From the NCBI GenBank assembly GCA_965208685.1, contig CBDBPL010000007.1, positions 496,001-560,000 on the forward strand: a stretch of 64,000 bases of DNA, written 5' to 3'. Each line of letters starts with the position of its first letter. The first letter of the stretch is position 1. Below the pieces are notes generated by a model. The model searched no databases and was not told the origin of the DNA. It saw only the letters and a program-made list of their open reading frames with translations. The translations under genes were made by a program, and so were the position numbers. Positions 27,361-36,147 of this stretch are shown in pieces. Source of the stretch: JAJEFO01 sp965208685 (GTDB lineage: Bacteria; Pseudomonadota; Alphaproteobacteria; Rhodobacterales; Rhodobacteraceae).

Positions 27361-28827
27361 TTGAAATCAACTGAAGGTTCCGCACCCTCTTCCCTAGTCC
27401 GACAGCACGTATCAACGCACCAATCATGCGCTGGGACGCCCCTGTCGAGAAGACAGTTCGTGCGATCGCTCGCAACCGCGGTTGCCGCCGTTCCCCTCGC
27501 GGGCGGGGTCGGCGTCAGCGCCGTTTCGCAGGCACGCGGCTCTTCCTATGCAAGCCAGATCCTGGGACCAGGCAGGCAGAACGCCGTGTTCCATTGGGTG
27601 GACGCGGCCTTGCAGCAGATCCGGGACCAGCGGGTTCTGGCGCCAAGGGCGGCGTACAACCTGGGACTGGCGACGGCCGCGGGATTCCTTGCCGCCAACG
27701 GCATCGCGAGGGCCTATGGCGAGCCATTCGGAATCGGCAATGGACCGCACGACGCGGATCCCGAAGTTGCCTACGGCGTGGCCTTTTCACTCGCCGCGGC
27801 AGAGGCGTTCCAGCAGCCATTCCTCTTTGAACGCACTGCGTTCCTGAGACGTTTTCCCGGAAGCGAAGCCAAGACCCTTGGCGTGGAATGGGGCCGCAAG
27901 GCTGCCATGACCGTGCTCCGCCAGCGAACCGACGATGGTTCGGAACCGAGCGAGGTCAACTACTACCTCGGAAGGTACGAACGGCGCGGGGATACGCTGC
28001 AGTGGAGCCCGACCGCTCCCTTCTACGGCGCTACGCCGGGACCGTCCTTCCCGTCGTTCGAGCGATGCCTATACCCCGGACATGGGATGATCACGCCTTG
28101 GACCATGAAGTCAGGGTCGCAATTCCGGGTCTCCGGCTTCCACGACTCCAGGAGCCCGGAATTCGCGGAAGAGTTCGACATGATCCGCAGGTTGGGCGGC
28201 AATTACAGCACGACCCGCACGGCGGACCAGTCGGAAGTGGCGCTGTTCTGGGAAGACGGGCCTTGGGGCGTGACGAATCCGGGCCATTTCATGTACATCG
28301 CGATGCAGCTCCTCCAGGATCGTGACCTTGGTTTCATTGAACTCGCCCGGGCAATGGCCTTGGTTGGCATGACGCAGTGTGATGCGTCGATCTCTGCCTG
28401 GGACAGCAAGTACCATTACGATGTGCTCCGTCCCGAAACCGCCATCCGCGCACGGGCTCCGGAATTCGGCAATTCGGATGACAGGGTGAGCGTGCACGCC
28501 GGCTGGCGCAGCTACATTCCCACTCCGGAATTCCCGTCGTACACGTCCGGCCACTCGACGTTTGGTGGCGCAGCCGCGGAAATGATCGCCCTGATCAACG
28601 GCCGGGATGACATCGCGTTCTCCGGCAGGTCGCCTGATCAGGTGTTGTGGCCGCAGCTGCAGGGCGTGACGCGGCATTGGACAAGCCTCAGCCACATGGC
28701 CGAGGAGAACGGCATGAGCAGGCTCTTTGGTGGGGTCCACTGGGCAATTGACAACGTTCAGGGCCTTGCTGCCGGGCGCGCCATTGCCCGCCATGCCTTC
28801 CGCACGACCTTCCCGAAGCGGGGCTGA
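27361..28827 (+). CDS. Tat-exported vanadium-dependent haloperoxidase
   Basis: 488 residues from TTG 27361, which has GGAGG five bases upstream; an in-frame ATG 27319 is the alternative. A twin-arginine signal (SRRQFVRSLATAVAAVPLAG) directs folded export. The vanadate-binding motifs are present in order: K and RP in WDSKYHYDVLRPETAIR, PSYTSGHSTFGGAAAE, and RLFGGVHWAIDN. Such enzymes use hydrogen peroxide and vanadate to oxidise halides. The next gene, an outer-membrane-type protein, begins four bases after the stop. Halide preference cannot be told. Confidence 0.9.
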   Translation: MKSTEGSAPSSLVRQHVSTHQSCAGTPLSRRQFVRSLATAVAAVPLAGGVGVSAVSQARGSSYASQILGPGRQNAVFHWVDAALQQIRDQRVLAPRAAYNLGLATAAGFLAANGIARAYGEPFGIGNGPHDADPEVAYGVAFSLAAAEAFQQPFLFERTAFLRRFPGSEAKTLGVEWGRKAAMTVLRQRTDDGSEPSEVNYYLGRYERRGDTLQWSPTAPFYGATPGPSFPSFERCLYPGHGMITPWTMKSGSQFRVSGFHDSRSPEFAEEFDMIRRLGGNYSTTRTADQSEVALFWEDGPWGVTNPGHFMYIAMQLLQDRDLGFIELARAMALVGMTQCDASISAWDSKYHYDVLRPETAIRARAPEFGNSDDRVSVHAGWRSYIPTPEFPSYTSGHSTFGGAAAEMIALINGRDDIAFSGRSPDQVLWPQLQGVTRHWTSLSHMAEENGMSRLFGGVHWAIDNVQGLAAGRAIARHAFRTTFPKRG

Positions 28828-28831
28828 CGCA

Positions 28832-29872
28832 ATGGGCACGAAAACCTCTCGGCATTCTGGACTCGTTGCGGCGTTCGCCCTGATTGGCGTTGAGGGCGCT
28901 GATCCTGCAAGGGCGCAGAGCGGTCTGCCCAATCTTGACCACCTCTCGCCGGTTGAAGAAGCGGTTGCAGTGGAAATCGGTGACGTGACGCTGACGCTGA
29001 TCGGAGCGGTCGAGACCCGGTACACGGCCGGGTCCGATGACGACGAGGACAATGGCCCAGGGTTGATCGGCAGCCTCGGGGCGGTAGCCATGACCCAGCT
29101 TCCAAACCGCTGGCGCGTTGAGTTGAGCTATGCCGGTCAATTCGTCTCTGATGAATCCCTGTCATCCGTGGAAGGCAAAAGATACACGGATGATGCGGCG
29201 TTATCGGTAGGGGGAGTCTGGGGCACCGTGTCGCTGGGCAATGTGTCGGAGACCGTGCGCGATCAGACCCGACGCCGGCGAGGATTCGGCAATGCAGTCC
29301 TGGCATTTGACGACTTTCACGGTGAACGTGCCGACAGGAGCGCCGGTTACGCTGGTCGGGTTGGTCCGTTCGTGGCGAGCGGTGTGGTGGACGATGACAG
29401 CAACGTTGACCTTGGACTGACATTCCAGCGCCCGATTGGCAACGGAAGCAGGGACTATCGCGTCACGTTCCGCGCCGGTGAGGGCGCATACGAAGCTGCA
29501 GACGAAACGCACCTGTTCACGAGCCGAGGGTTCAGCGTGGTCGGGGAGGTCGTCTACGGGAGCACGTTGTTCGATGTAGGCTTGGGACAGGAGAGCTTTT
29601 CTTCCGCCGGCGCGAACGCCACGCGCTGGTTCATATCGTCAGGAATTCGCCGAAAGATCATGGTCTGGGGCCTGTCTCTCGAAGGACACTACGGCGAGAT
29701 CGACGGACAGGAGGAAGTCTCCGCGGCGCTGGGGATTCAGTACGACCTGGCCAGGGGCCTGTCGGCGAATTTCGGCCTGAACTACGAAAACGCCGAGGTC
29801 GCGCTGGGCGAAATGAAGTTCCTGGATTCCAGCGACACCAAGGCGGTCTTCTCGCTCACGTACAGATTCTAG
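28832..29872 (+). CDS. Outer-membrane beta-barrel (porin-like) protein
   Basis: 346 residues. A likely signal peptide (HSGLVAAFALIGVEGADPAR, then AQS) is followed by alternating beta-strand sequence such as WRVELSYAGQFV and YRVTFRAGEGAY. The C-terminus DTKAVFSLTYRF ends in Phe, as outer-membrane barrels do. Similar to Rhodobacter-type porins. It starts four bases after the haloperoxidase stop, so the two are translated from one transcript. Confidence 0.75.
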   Translation: MGTKTSRHSGLVAAFALIGVEGADPARAQSGLPNLDHLSPVEEAVAVEIGDVTLTLIGAVETRYTAGSDDDEDNGPGLIGSLGAVAMTQLPNRWRVELSYAGQFVSDESLSSVEGKRYTDDAALSVGGVWGTVSLGNVSETVRDQTRRRRGFGNAVLAFDDFHGERADRSAGYAGRVGPFVASGVVDDDSNVDLGLTFQRPIGNGSRDYRVTFRAGEGAYEAADETHLFTSRGFSVVGEVVYGSTLFDVGLGQESFSSAGANATRWFISSGIRRKIMVWGLSLEGHYGEIDGQEEVSAALGIQYDLARGLSANFGLNYENAEVALGEMKFLDSSDTKAVFSLTYRF

Positions 29873-30998
29873 CCCTGCCGGGTCATGACGGATTGGGCTG
29901 AAAGACGTGAGTTCGTCGCGCCTCTTCAGCCCCGAGTTGGCACAGTCTCCTATTGGCGGCACCTTGCGGGACATGGCGGCAGTGTCCCGGATGGCTGCGA
30001 TCGCTTATCAGGAGCGGTTTGACAGCCGCCGCAACCTTGGTAGGTGAATTTGCGGAGAGCTTTCGGTCGTCGGTGCGGGCAGTCGGTTGCAGGGTCCTTG
30101 GCGACGCAGGCAAACTTGTCCGACTAGGTGCTGGAGATTGGCCCCTTGTCAGGATTCTCGATCTGCGCATCCACATGGCAGCTACGGCGCAAGAGCGTGA
30201 GGCAGGGTGCACGCTGATCGCGCGAGAGCATCTGCGCGGAGTGACGGTCATTGCCGGCTGCCAGGTCTGGCAACAGGCTGCGTGGCGCATCGCTGATGCC
30301 GCGCAACTTCGAGGCGCACTACGAGTGCTGGCCGTTCCTTGTGGAGACCTTTGTCGATGAAGTGTATGGTGGCTCATGTCCGCGATCGGCCAGCTTCCGT
30401 TCCGCGGGCAATTCGACAAGTAGAGGCCGAAGGGACATGGCCAGGCGCGGTCGACGGACCGAGAAGATGGTGTCGAAGAACGAGACGGAACGCGCTTGGG
30501 AAGCAAGTTCGGTGTGGTTTGCGTGGATCATGTGGCGGTGCGGCCAAATCAGGGTTTGGGGGGCTCGCTTGAGCGACGAATGCCGATCGGCACGTCTTGC
30601 GAAGAGCACCGCTTTGTTGACGGCTTGCCCGGAACAGAAGAACAGTGCCGGCGTCGCCGCGATCAATGTGGCGGTCACCTGGCGAATCATGGCCATGACG
30701 CTGTCTGGACTTCGATTGCCAAGTTGCGGTTCAGGGATGATGTTTTCCGTTCACGAAGCAGACTACCCTTATGACGGTGCACTGGTACGCGACATGAGGG
30801 CTCCGGACCGTACGCGCGGTGCGGTGCGCTTCGGGCGTTCATCTTGGTGGTTGGCGGGGCTGCAGGCACAATTAGGAGCCAGGAAACCAGATCGTGTTGC
30901 ACCAGCAGATCCGGCTCTTGATCATCTGACTCGGCAAACGCATCGGTCTCCGCGCCGGCCAGAGGCGCGCATTGCGTCACGAGGAACGGCCTGTTGCA
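29873..30998. other. 1.1-kb gap without recognised gene
   Basis: Long overlapping frames occur on both strands but none shows a known domain or good start signals. Probably degraded sequence; the first part should contain any terminator of the haloperoxidase operon, though none was recognised. Confidence 0.45.
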
Positions 30999-31694
30999 AT
31001 GCGCAATTGTCATGACACGGTAGGGCCAGGCGTGGAGGTCATCGACAGACCTGCGTCCTGCTTTGGGGACCGGCGATCCGGGGCTCAGATAGAATTGGTC
31101 GTAATTCACTATACTGCAATGGAGAATTCTGAGGCGGCGCTTGAACGCCTCTGCGGCAGCGAGTTCGAAGTCTCTGCGCATTACCTGGTAGGGCGGGACG
31201 GAACGGTGTTTCGGATGGTTCGCGAGGACCAGCGGGCCTGGCACGCGGGCGCTGGCTCCTGGGGGGGGCGGGGCGACGTGAATTCCCGTTCCATCGGGAT
31301 CGAACTCGACAATGACGGCACGACTCGATTCACTGAACCGCTCATGGAAAAGCTGGAAGTTCTGCTCGCCGACATTCTGGACCGTCATGTCCTGCCTCCG
31401 CGGGCGGTGATCGGTCACTCAGACATGGCCCCCGGTCGCAAGCGCGATCCTGGGCGGCATTTCGACTGGCGGCGGCTGGCTGAGAAGGGCCTCTCGGTCT
31501 GGCCGGCACCCTTGTCAGGCGGCGACTTCATGCGAGATGCCGCTGCGTTCGGCTACCCGGTGCACGAGGGGAAGAACGCCATATTGTCTGCCTTCCGGCA
31601 GCGATTCAATCCGGATGGGAGCGGTCCCTTGTCGACGGATGATGAGGCGCTCATGGCCGGACTGGCGCGAGGGTTTCCGGCAGAGGTCCTTTGA
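30999..31694 (+). CDS. N-acetylmuramoyl-L-alanine amidase (AmpD/Amidase_2 family)
   Basis: About 231 residues. Zinc and fold motifs are IELVVIHYTAMENSEAALER, SAHYLVGRDGTVFRMV, AWHAGAGSWGG, and IGHSDMAPGRKRDPGRHFDW. This enzyme cleaves the lactyl-amide bond between N-acetylmuramic acid and the peptide stem. No signal peptide is seen, which favours a cytoplasmic, AmpD-like recycling role. The start is uncertain between ATG 30999 and GTG 31032. Confidence 0.88.
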   Translation: MRNCHDTVGPGVEVIDRPASCFGDRRSGAQIELVVIHYTAMENSEAALERLCGSEFEVSAHYLVGRDGTVFRMVREDQRAWHAGAGSWGGRGDVNSRSIGIELDNDGTTRFTEPLMEKLEVLLADILDRHVLPPRAVIGHSDMAPGRKRDPGRHFDWRRLAEKGLSVWPAPLSGGDFMRDAAAFGYPVHEGKNAILSAFRQRFNPDGSGPLSTDDEALMAGLARGFPAEVL

Positions 31695-32186
31695 GGCCAA
31701 TCTGGCGCCAGTGTGCCGTGTCTGATCTGCCTTGTCGTTGTCAAACGCAAGGATCTGCGAATCTTCCGGAATCTATTGGCGGTTGATTGAGTGGCAGATC
31801 AGCCGGGCCGTCCAGTCCAAGCAGAACACGCCCCGGATTACGAGGCGTGAACACTCGGCATCCGTCACGAAAAGGCAGTCTTCGGCACCAGGACCGGATG
31901 TCAGGGCAAATGCGCGGTGCACCGTTTGAAGATCGGGGCGAGCCTAGGCCGCCTAGGCCGGGTCCGTAACTTCGCTGCTTTGCCGCCGCCAGCGGCCTGA
32001 CAACCGCTATCACAGGTCCGGTGCCCATGCCGCATTGTCCACAGCATTTCGGGCAGTGTCGAACCCGAGCCGCGGAGACTTGGCTGAAGCAATCCAATTG
32101 GATGCCGGTTGTCCTGGCCCGCCCGTCAAATGACGTTTTCAATGCCAGGACGAGAAGGTCCACCGTGGATTGCCAGTTCTTGCGAC
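31695..32186. other. Gap without recognised gene upstream of rnpB
   Basis: About 490 bases. It has a short local repeat CCTAGGCCGCCTAGGCC near 31943-31962 but no recognisable gene. Contains nothing else notable until the rnpB promoter. Confidence 0.4.
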
Positions 32187-32215
32187 TTGCTTGGTGGAGT
32201 CAGTGCACATATGTA
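32187..32215 (+). promoter_or_regulatory. Putative rnpB promoter
   Basis: TTGCTT (32187-32192) and TATGTA (32210-32215) are 17 bases apart. The RNA 5' end deduced from pairing (32223) lies seven bases downstream of the -10 box, the expected distance. Confidence 0.5.
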
Positions 32216-32222
32216 ACGCATT

Positions 32223-32577
32223 GCGGATGGCTGGATGGCCGCGGAACCAAGGTTTCGAGGAAAGTCCGGACTCCACGGAGCGACGGTGCCGGGTAATTCC
32301 CGGCCGGGGCAACCCGAGGGATAGCGCCACAGAGATCAGACAGCCTCGCACGCGGGGCAATGGTGAAACGGTGAGGTAAGAGCTCACCGCGGGACTGGCA
32401 ACAGGACCGGCACGGCAAGCCCCACCGGGAGCAACGCCGAATAGGGGTTCCGCGCGGACGCGCTTCGGTTCAGGAACCCGGGTTGGCAGCATGACCCTTC
32501 CGGCAACGGCGGGGCAAGATGAATGGCCATCATCCCGGAAACGGGACACAGAATCCGGCTTACAAGCCATCCGCACC
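32223..32577 (+). ncRNA. rnpB: RNase P RNA, class A
   Basis: Catalytic RNA of RNase P, which matures tRNA 5' ends. The conserved core is present: GAGGAAAGTCCGG at 32257-32269 and ACAGAATCCGGCTTA at 32548-32562, which pair to form P4. The outer helix P1 is perfect: GCGGATGGCT (32223-32232) with AGCCATCCGC (32565-32574). Internal markers such as CGAGGGATAGCGCCACAGAG-type purine-rich joins and GGTAAGAGCTCACCG (near 32375-32390) agree with the alphaproteobacterial form. The 3' end is approximate. Confidence 0.96.
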
Positions 32578-32728
32578 TTGTCTCCAGGATTCGTAGGCCG
32601 CACCCGGGACAGTGCCGCGATCCAGATTGGCTTCCGTCGGTCGCGTTCGGAACAGGACGTTCGCGATCAGGCTTGCGCGGACAGTCGAACGCAAGGCAAG
32701 GTCAGCACTGTTCACGGATCGAATTCTG

Positions 32729-32756
32729 TTGACACCCCTTGTTCGGCGTCTAATAC
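32729..32756 (+). promoter_or_regulatory. Putative rpmG promoter
   Basis: TTGACA (32729-32734), 16-base spacer, TAATAC (32751-32756): a near-consensus sigma70-type promoter about 60 bases upstream of rpmG. Confidence 0.7.
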
Positions 32757-32815
32757 CCGGGCCTTGAGAATTCCGGCTCGGTGTCTTCAGGGCCGAGCCC
32801 GAGAGGAGAGACTCA

Positions 32816-32983
32816 ATGGCGAAGCCGACGACGATCAAGATTCGTCTGAATTCGACAGCAGACACGGGCCATTTCTACGTAACCAAGAAAAACGCCCGCA
32901 CGATGACGGAGAAGATGACGGTGCGGAAGTACGACCCGGTCGCCCGCAGGCACGTCGAGTACAGGGAAGGCAAGATCAAGTAG
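32816..32983 (+). CDS. rpmG: 50S ribosomal protein L33
   Basis: 55 residues, standard length. The sequence begins MAKPTTIKIRLNSTADTGHF and contains YVTKKNARTMTEKMTVRKYD and ARRHVEYREGKIK, as in alphaproteobacterial L33. It lacks the zinc-binding CxxC pairs (the Cys-free form). ATG has AGGAG seven bases upstream. It is convergent with the transketolase gene. Confidence 0.97.
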   Translation: MAKPTTIKIRLNSTADTGHFYVTKKNARTMTEKMTVRKYDPVARRHVEYREGKIK

Positions 32984-33054
32984 CAGTCCGGCATGCCCAT
33001 GCAGGCATCGCGCCGTGAGGCGCGGAGCTTCGGCCGGTGCATTTGGTTCCACGG

Positions 33055-35076
33055 TTACAGCAGCGACCGAACCCTGTCGGCGACGTTTTCTGCCGTGATG
33101 CCGAAATGGCGGTACAGGTCGCTGGCCGGAGCGGAAGCGCCGAAACCCTCCATGCCTACGAACCCGTCGCGCCCAGCGCGGCCACGCTCGCCAAGAAGCC
33201 ACCTGTCCCAGCCCTGACGCACGCCTGCCTCAATGGCGACGCGGACTGCGCCCGCAGGCAGCACTCGTCGGCGGTAGGTTTCGTGCTGCTCGGCGAAAAG
33301 TTCCGCACAAGGCATTGAAACCACGCTGGTGCCAATTCCGTCCGCTTCCAGAAGCGACCGTGCCTCCAACGCAACGGACACCTCGGAGCCGGTGGCGATC
33401 AGGACGGCCCGTCGCCGACCTGAACCGGGACTGGCCAAGGTGTAGGCACCCATGGCCGTCAGGTTTCTTGACTTGTGTTGCGTTCGCACGGTCGGCAGGC
33501 CTTGGCGCGAGAGAGCCAGAACCGTCGGGGTTCGCTGTGACGAAAGCGCGATTTCCCAAGCCTCGGCGGTTTCGATCGCATCGGCGGGCCGGATCACGCG
33601 GCAATTGGGCGTTGCGCGCAGCATTGCCAGATGCTCGACGGGCTGGTGGGTGGGTCCGTCCTCGCCCAACCCGATAGAGTCATGAGTCATCACGTAGGTC
33701 ACGGGCAGGCCCATGAGTGCCGACAGCCGAATTGCCCCTCTGGCGTAGTCGGTGAAGCAAAGAAACGTGCCGCCGTAGGGCCTGACACCGCCATGGAGCG
33801 CCATGCCGACCATCGCAGCCGCCATGCCATGCTCGCGGATCCCGTAATGCAGGTAGCGGCCCTTGCGATTCGTTGAATCGAAGATTCCCAGATCCGGGGT
33901 TTTCGTGTTGTTCGAGCCGGTCAGGTCGGCTGAGCCTCCGATGGTTTCGGCCACGACCGGGTTAATCGCCGCCAGCGCCATTTCCGACGCCTTTCGGGTC
34001 GCCACCTTTGGCCTCTCTTTCGACAGCGACTTCTTCAGGGCCCGGACGACGGTGACCAGCCGCCTGTGGGCGCCTCCCGACATTATCCGGTTGAAGTCTG
34101 CCTGGCGCGAAGCCGATAGGGTCGCAAATCGGTCCTGCCAAGCCTTGCGATCCTCGTTTCCACGTCGGCCGATGATACGCCAAGCGTCAAGGATTGGGCC
34201 CGGAACATCGAAAGGGGCATGATGCCAGCCATAGGTCGCACGAGTGGCGTCGATCTCGTCCTGCCCAAGGGGTGAGCCATGTGCCGACGCCGTGCCCTGC
34301 TTGTTTGGCGCGCCGAACCCGATGACGGTCTTGCATGCGATCATCACGGGCCTTTTCGACTTGCGGGCCTTGCTCAGCGCACGGTCGATGTCCTCGGGAT
34401 CATGTCCATCGCACTCCAAGACCTCCCAGCCTGAAGCCTGAAAGCGCCATATCTGGTCAGTCGTGTCCGAAAGCGCGACCTTTCCGTCAATCGAGATGTC
34501 GTTGTCGTCCCAAAGCACGATCAGCTTTGAGAGTCGCTGCATGCCCGCAAGTCCGATCGCTTCCTGGCTCAGTCCCTCCATCAGGCAGCCGTCGCCCGCG
34601 ATGACATAGGTGAAATGATTGACGACCTTTTTCCCGAAACGTGCCCGGAGCGCCTCTTCTGCAATGGCGAATCCGACAGCATTCGAAAGCCCTTGGCCAA
34701 GAGGTCCGGTGGTCGTTTCGATCCCCTTGGCATGCCCGTATTCGGGATGGCCTGCCGTGATCGAGCCGAGCTGGCGAAAACGCTTGATCTGGTCGAGCGT
34801 CATGTCCTCGTAGCCGGTAAGATGGAGCAACGCATAGAGCAGCATCGAGCCATGGCCCGCAGACAGGATGAAGCGATCGCGATCCGGCCAGTCCGGGTCG
34901 GCCGCATCGAACTTGAGGTGCCTTTCGAAAAGAACCGTCGCCACGTCTGCCATGCCCATGGGCATCCCGGGATGACCTGAATTGGCCGTCTGAACCGCAT
35001 CCATGGCGAGCACGCGAATTGCCGCCGCACGCTCAAAATGGTCCGGATGCAGTTCCTTTAGGGTCTCGATGTCCAT
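33055..35076 (-). CDS. tkt: Transketolase
   Basis: 673 residues. It transfers two-carbon units in the pentose-phosphate and, where present, Calvin pathways. Visible: AMDAVQTANSGHPGMPMGMA, the thiamine-diphosphate motif GDGCLMEGLSQEAIGLAG...LIVLWDDNDISIDG, and the transketolase signature GEDGPTHQPVEHLA. Divergent from the coiled-coil/zapA pair, a conserved alphaproteobacterial arrangement. Confidence 0.97.
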   Translation of the reverse strand: MDIETLKELHPDHFERAAAIRVLAMDAVQTANSGHPGMPMGMADVATVLFERHLKFDAADPDWPDRDRFILSAGHGSMLLYALLHLTGYEDMTLDQIKRFRQLGSITAGHPEYGHAKGIETTTGPLGQGLSNAVGFAIAEEALRARFGKKVVNHFTYVIAGDGCLMEGLSQEAIGLAGMQRLSKLIVLWDDNDISIDGKVALSDTTDQIWRFQASGWEVLECDGHDPEDIDRALSKARKSKRPVMIACKTVIGFGAPNKQGTASAHGSPLGQDEIDATRATYGWHHAPFDVPGPILDAWRIIGRRGNEDRKAWQDRFATLSASRQADFNRIMSGGAHRRLVTVVRALKKSLSKERPKVATRKASEMALAAINPVVAETIGGSADLTGSNNTKTPDLGIFDSTNRKGRYLHYGIREHGMAAAMVGMALHGGVRPYGGTFLCFTDYARGAIRLSALMGLPVTYVMTHDSIGLGEDGPTHQPVEHLAMLRATPNCRVIRPADAIETAEAWEIALSSQRTPTVLALSRQGLPTVRTQHKSRNLTAMGAYTLASPGSGRRRAVLIATGSEVSVALEARSLLEADGIGTSVVSMPCAELFAEQHETYRRRVLPAGAVRVAIEAGVRQGWDRWLLGERGRAGRDGFVGMEGFGASAPASDLYRHFGITAENVADRVRSLL

Positions 35077-35279
35077 GCTCTCGCCCTCGGCTCGTCCACA
35101 TCGCCTTGGTTCTTAGCAGCCAGCTTGCCGAACGCAAGGCGAGCCGCGGCGCATCGTTCGGAAAGTGCGTGAAACTGTCGCCCCATGCGCTATGTTCCGT
35201 ACAGGCCCTGTTGTCGGGCGTCGATTCGCGGTCCAGGCATCGAGTGTTCGGCAAGTGGATTCGCAAGCCAGGAGCAACC

Positions 35280-35663
35280 ATGAGTGAAGTGTCCGATATC
35301 GAAAGCAGAATCCTGTCCGCGCTGGACAGGACGGAAACGGCGTTGGACCAGATTGGCCCGGACGCGAAAGATGAAAGCCGGGACGGCGACATTGAAGGTC
35401 CCGAGGCTGACGCGGCGCGCTTGCAGGAGGCGCTCAGGGCCCGGGATGCCCTGCTACAGCAGATGAGGGCGGTCAACAGGCATCTCAGGGAATCGAACGC
35501 TGCGCTTCGCGCGGCCAGTGCCCAAGGGCAGGTGCAGCCGGATCTGCTGAATTTCGCATTGGAAGGCGAACTTGCCAGCCTTCGCGTCAATCGAGACGTG
35601 GAGAAGACGGAGATCGAGGACATCCTGGCGACGCTTGAACCTGTGCTGAAGGAGGCAGGGTGA
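35280..35663 (+). CDS. Conserved coiled-coil protein upstream of ZapA
   Basis: 127 residues, acidic, with heptad-like stretches (ADAARLQEALRARDALLQQM and the C-terminal VEKTEIEDILATLEPVLKEA). No enzymatic motif. AGGAG lies five bases before ATG 35280. The stop overlaps the zapA start by one base (TGATG), so it is coupled to a cell-division gene and could be a division-associated factor. That role is inference from context. Confidence 0.72.
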   Translation: MSEVSDIESRILSALDRTETALDQIGPDAKDESRDGDIEGPEADAARLQEALRARDALLQQMRAVNRHLRESNAALRAASAQGQVQPDLLNFALEGELASLRVNRDVEKTEIEDILATLEPVLKEAG

Positions 35664-36058
35664 TGCCGGAGGTTTCGATTCGGATTGGTGAACGGCTCTT
35701 CAACGTGACCTGTCGGGATGGCGAAGAGAGTGCTCTTCATCAGGCGGCCGGGCTGCTCAATTCCGAAGCCAAGGCACTTGAGGGGCAGTCCCGACGCCTT
35801 CCCGAAGCGCAGATGCTGCTGATGGCCGGGCTCATGCTGGCCGACAAGCATGTCGTTGCCGCAAGCGACAAGTCGGGACTGGAGGAAACGATTGCCCGGC
35901 TAGAGGCTCGAATCAAGGATCTTGAAGGTCAGGTCGAGCAACGAGGGATCCAGGTTGCGCCGCCTGAGGACAAGGTGTCTGGAACCTTGGTCAGGATTGC
36001 CGAACGTGCGGAAGCGTTGGCGGAAGTTGCCGAGAAGAAGTCAGGAGCCCAAGCGTAG
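35663..36058 (+). CDS. zapA: Cell division protein ZapA
   Basis: 131 residues. The N-terminal ZapA domain is EVSIRIGERLFNVTCRDGEE then LHQAAGLLNSEAKAL, followed by a coiled coil (LEETIARLEARIKDLEGQVE). ZapA bundles FtsZ filaments at the division site. ATG 35663 overlaps the stop of the upstream gene; GGAGG at 35651-35655 supports this start. The C-terminal extension (VSGTLVRIAERAEALAEVAE) is longer than in E. coli ZapA. Confidence 0.9.
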   Translation: MPEVSIRIGERLFNVTCRDGEESALHQAAGLLNSEAKALEGQSRRLPEAQMLLMAGLMLADKHVVAASDKSGLEETIARLEARIKDLEGQVEQRGIQVAPPEDKVSGTLVRIAERAEALAEVAEKKSGAQA

Positions 36059-36147
36059 CCGAAGACGGTTGCCGTCGCCCTCTGGGTTCGATTGCTGGCA
36101 GAATTCTCACAGGATGTTTTCGTCACTGACGCGACCGCGGACGCTGC

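Noticed and set aside
33009..33024. Small GC hairpin between rpmG and tkt as a terminator.
   Set aside because: Only six pairs and no T-tract in either direction.
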